Positions 63,858 through 64,000 of a stretch of DNA of 64,000 nt are shown in pieces. Source of the stretch: Prochlorococcus marinus str. MIT 1214 (GTDB lineage Bacteria; Cyanobacteriota; Cyanobacteriia; PCC-6307; Cyanobiaceae); assembly GCF_027359355.1 (NCBI RefSeq), contig NZ_CP114777.1:248001-312000 (forward strand). Direction: 5' to 3'. How positions within the stretch are numbered: position 1 is the first letter of the stretch; each line of letters begins with the position of its first letter. The notes under the pieces were generated by a model. That model was given only the letters and a program-made list of their open reading frames with translations. It did not search any database and was not told where the DNA came from. The position numbers and the translations under genes are program-made.

Positions 63858-64000
63858 TCAATCTATCCATTCGATTTTAGTGCATCTGTTGGATTTTAAA
63901 AGTTGATTTGTTGCATCATTGTTTTTTAGAGGTTCATGTGAAATTACAGAAATAATTCCTTTGTTGTGCCATTTCTTTTGTTGTCTTAATGCTTTATATA
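63858..64000 (-). CDS. C-terminal fragment of a minus-strand gene, possibly HisZ
   Basis: About 47 residues ending in TGA at 63858, open to the window edge. Visible: ALRQQKKWHNKGIISVISHE, then NQLLKSNRCTKIEWID at the end. Aminoacyl-tRNA-synthetase-like HisZ (ATP phosphoribosyltransferase regulatory subunit) commonly sits beside htpG in this group, by memory of gene order, but this fragment is too short to be sure. Partial. Confidence 0.55.
   Translation of the reverse strand, partial: YKALRQQKKWHNKGIISVISHEPLKNNDATNQLLKSNRCTKIEWID

Noticed and set aside
1-64000. CRISPR array, insertion sequence or prophage
   Set aside because: No regularly spaced repeats, transposase, integrase or phage structural genes were seen.

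Overview
The window is strongly A+T-rich, densely packed bacterial DNA. It encodes oxygenic photosynthesis proteins: PetN (48788-48889), PsaK (59996-60256), Psb29/Thf1 (49037-49636), a PAM68-like assembly factor (30404-30844) and many small proteins of families known mainly from cyanobacteria (DUF1816, DUF2103, DUF2499, DUF2862, DUF3082, DUF3288, DUF3593). Low G+C, short intergenic gaps, very small membrane peptides and glucosylglycerate genes point to a marine picocyanobacterium, most probably Prochlorococcus, perhaps a low-light clade. That assignment is inference; the strain cannot be named from sequence alone.

Layout. 0-9.5 kb: a dehydrogenase, a three-gene ABC-2 exporter, an unusual NRAMP-like transporter, then a loose run of small unknown genes and a TauE-type permease. 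9.5-14.3 kb: glucosylglycerate genes, with the synthase on the minus strand and phosphorylase, phosphatase and glycerate kinase on the plus strand. 14.4-20.1 kb: small proteins, UppP, tRNA-Pro(GGG), MsrA and an ABC exporter half-transporter. 20.1-30.4 kb: housekeeping run trpD, carA, a STAS protein, Mini-III RNase, an RlmB-type methyltransferase, gatA and dnaE. 30.4-35.6 kb: PAM68-like, rpsO, ruvA, an EamA permease and dnaG. 35.6-37.9 kb: a probable LexA-controlled minus-strand operon of umuD, umuC and an unknown HExxH protein. 37.9-45 kb: rlmH, rsmA, ispE, pdhB, secD and secF. 45.3-49 kb: an accessory-looking stretch with a GT-C glycosyltransferase, tiny genes and palindrome-rich DNA. 48.4-52.2 kb: petN, thf1, clpP and ftsH, a photosystem maintenance neighbourhood. 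52.4-63.7 kb: housekeeping genes pyk, scpB, ilvA, dxs, psaK, a peroxiredoxin, rpmB and htpG. The window ends in the C-terminus of another minus-strand gene.

How the genes work together. The glucosylglycerate cluster can in principle make the compatible solute from an NDP-glucose donor and 3-phosphoglycerate, and recover glucose-1-phosphate and phosphoglycerate from it. Thf1, FtsH and ClpP are protein quality-control factors next to a cytochrome b6f subunit. UmuDC is an inducible translesion polymerase.

No rRNA, CRISPR array, insertion sequence or prophage was seen. With the small ORFs included, no gap exceeds about 300 bases. The largest are 24858-25084 and 48023-48260, both A/T-rich with no recognisable feature. 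The items I would check first are the NRAMP-like protein without the usual metal-site motif, the third gene of the umuDC operon, the STAS gene without a standard start codon, and palindromes upstream of dnaE and around 47.6 kb.
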